Assembly: GCA_963070105.1 (NCBI GenBank)
Contig: OY718807.1
Span: 2,782,501-2,846,500, forward strand
DNA: 64,000 nt
Reading direction: 5' to 3'
Source: Litomosoides sigmodontis
Lineage: Eukaryota > Nematoda > Chromadorea > Rhabditida > Onchocercidae
Both the position numbers and the translations under genes were made by a program. Below, one piece after another: positions 63,241 to 64,000 of the stretch. The notes under the pieces were generated by a model, which made no database searches, was not told where the DNA came from, and was given only the letters and a program-made list of their open reading frames with translations. Position 1 is the stretch's first letter. The number at the start of each line of letters is the position of its first letter.

Positions 63241-64000
63241 CAGTAAAATAAAATTGAAATTTAAGCTAAGAAAATATTCATCCAATCAGTTTTCTTTTCT
63301 TTGAATTGTAATGATTATCTATCTAGTTGGTTTTTTTAGGATAGGAAAAGAATTAAAATTCAAACTTATAATGAAATTACTTGGGAATCGATAAACTAAA
63401 AATATTGGCTAATTTTCGATTACTAATTACATTTAGAATAAGTAAACAGATTTCCAAACGGAAGAAAAAGAAAGAAAAACAGAATCCTAAGAGGGAGAGA
63501 GAGGGAGAGAGAGAAATGAATCTTTAAAATAATGGATATGATAAGAGAGCAAGAAAGGAATGAGAGTGGAATGAGGTAGTATTAAAAAAGTAAATAAATT
63601 TAAAACTAGTAATTGCTGAGTAAGACAGTACTAAATGATTCAGTCAACGATCAGTGGTGCTTGCACATTAAATAGATCGATCTCTACCTGTAATTATAAT
63701 AGTTAGTAAACAATCATTATTTGAAGTACATGAGTAATCCATTCCATTGAAATTATTTCTCATCCGATGACAACCATTTAAAATGTCAACAAAAACATCA
63801 TAATTCATCAATTAAAAATAAATTCCACGCAAATTTTGTTTTAATTTAAATGAAATAATTTTAAGAGGGCAAAAAATACATAGAAATGATTAACTGAAAA
63901 ATAACACTTATTAGTTTCTTAATAATTATTTGTTATAGCTATCTAGAAGTTTTTTCTATTAATTTGTTTTTTCCTGGAGAGAGGGAGAGAGGTTTGAGAG

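Larger units (their letters stand above)
61937..64000. other. 5' flank of the myosin gene, repeats only
   Basis: AT-rich. It holds a GGT run (62350-62382), GATT/CTTG tetramers (62574-62626), and GA tracts near 63490-63515 and 63977-63992. One exon-like patch is at 63194-63240 (-). Confidence 0.5.

Noticed and set aside
63638..63686. Minus-strand patch VEIDLFNVQAPLIVD with an acceptor and stop
   Set aside because: Too short, no family, and it would end before the better candidate at 63194-63240, so they cannot share a transcript.

Overview
The window is eukaryotic and most likely nematode, probably from a spirurid/filarial-type (clade III) worm. It is very AT-rich and crowded with homopolymers and microsatellites. 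Its genes are split into many short exons by introns of roughly 50 to 1000 bp. Several start codons lie 7-50 nt after a splice-acceptor-like TTTCAG/TTACAG, the usual signature of spliced-leader trans-splicing. Species is not determined. No bacterial genes, CRISPR arrays, tRNAs, rRNAs or autonomous transposons were recognised.

Region 1 to 23.4 kb is gene-poor. It holds one possible exon (309-572), a few isolated exon-like patches, and most of the repeats: TG and CA tracts, a GAT/GGT block, a C11-T-C14 tract, a ~770 bp minisatellite of 15-mers (15.3-16.1 kb), and an AT-rich hexamer array inside an inverted repeat (21.75-22.06 kb).

Region 23.4 to 61.9 kb is gene-dense. Seven spliced genes could be rebuilt exon by exon with consistent reading phases. 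In order: an Aurora-family kinase (-, 307 aa), a MADF-domain protein (-, 172 aa), an hnRNP K homologue with three KH domains (-, 341 aa), a NUP42-like nucleoporin with a CCCH finger and a Gle1-binding tail (+, 208 aa), cyclin C (+, 317 aa), a Ttd14-like P-loop protein (+, 396 aa), and a long-tailed class I myosin with motor, IQ, TH1 and SH3 (-, 26 exons, ~1087 aa, homologous to vertebrate MYO1E/F and C. elegans hum-1). They are ordinary housekeeping genes in cell division, transcription, RNA handling, membrane trafficking and actin motility. They do not form a single pathway. hrpk-1 and NUP42 are divergent, sharing about 1 kb; the Ttd14 and myosin genes converge.

Region 61.9 to 64 kb is the 5' flank of the myosin gene, with GGT and GATT microsatellites and one weak exon candidate.

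The most unusual observation is in the myosin gene. At three introns, the boundary required by protein conservation and reading phase has the expected pyrimidine tract but no AG: TTTTTCGG, CATTTCAT and CTTTTCCG in place of TTTTCAG. The other 22 myosin introns and all 32 coding introns of the six other genes end in AG. One of the three has no in-phase AG fallback that I could find. The intron before another carries about 220 perfect ATT triplets. Other items of interest are simple repeats bracketed by inverted repeats, GC-AG introns, and a Nup42 homologue without FG repeats.
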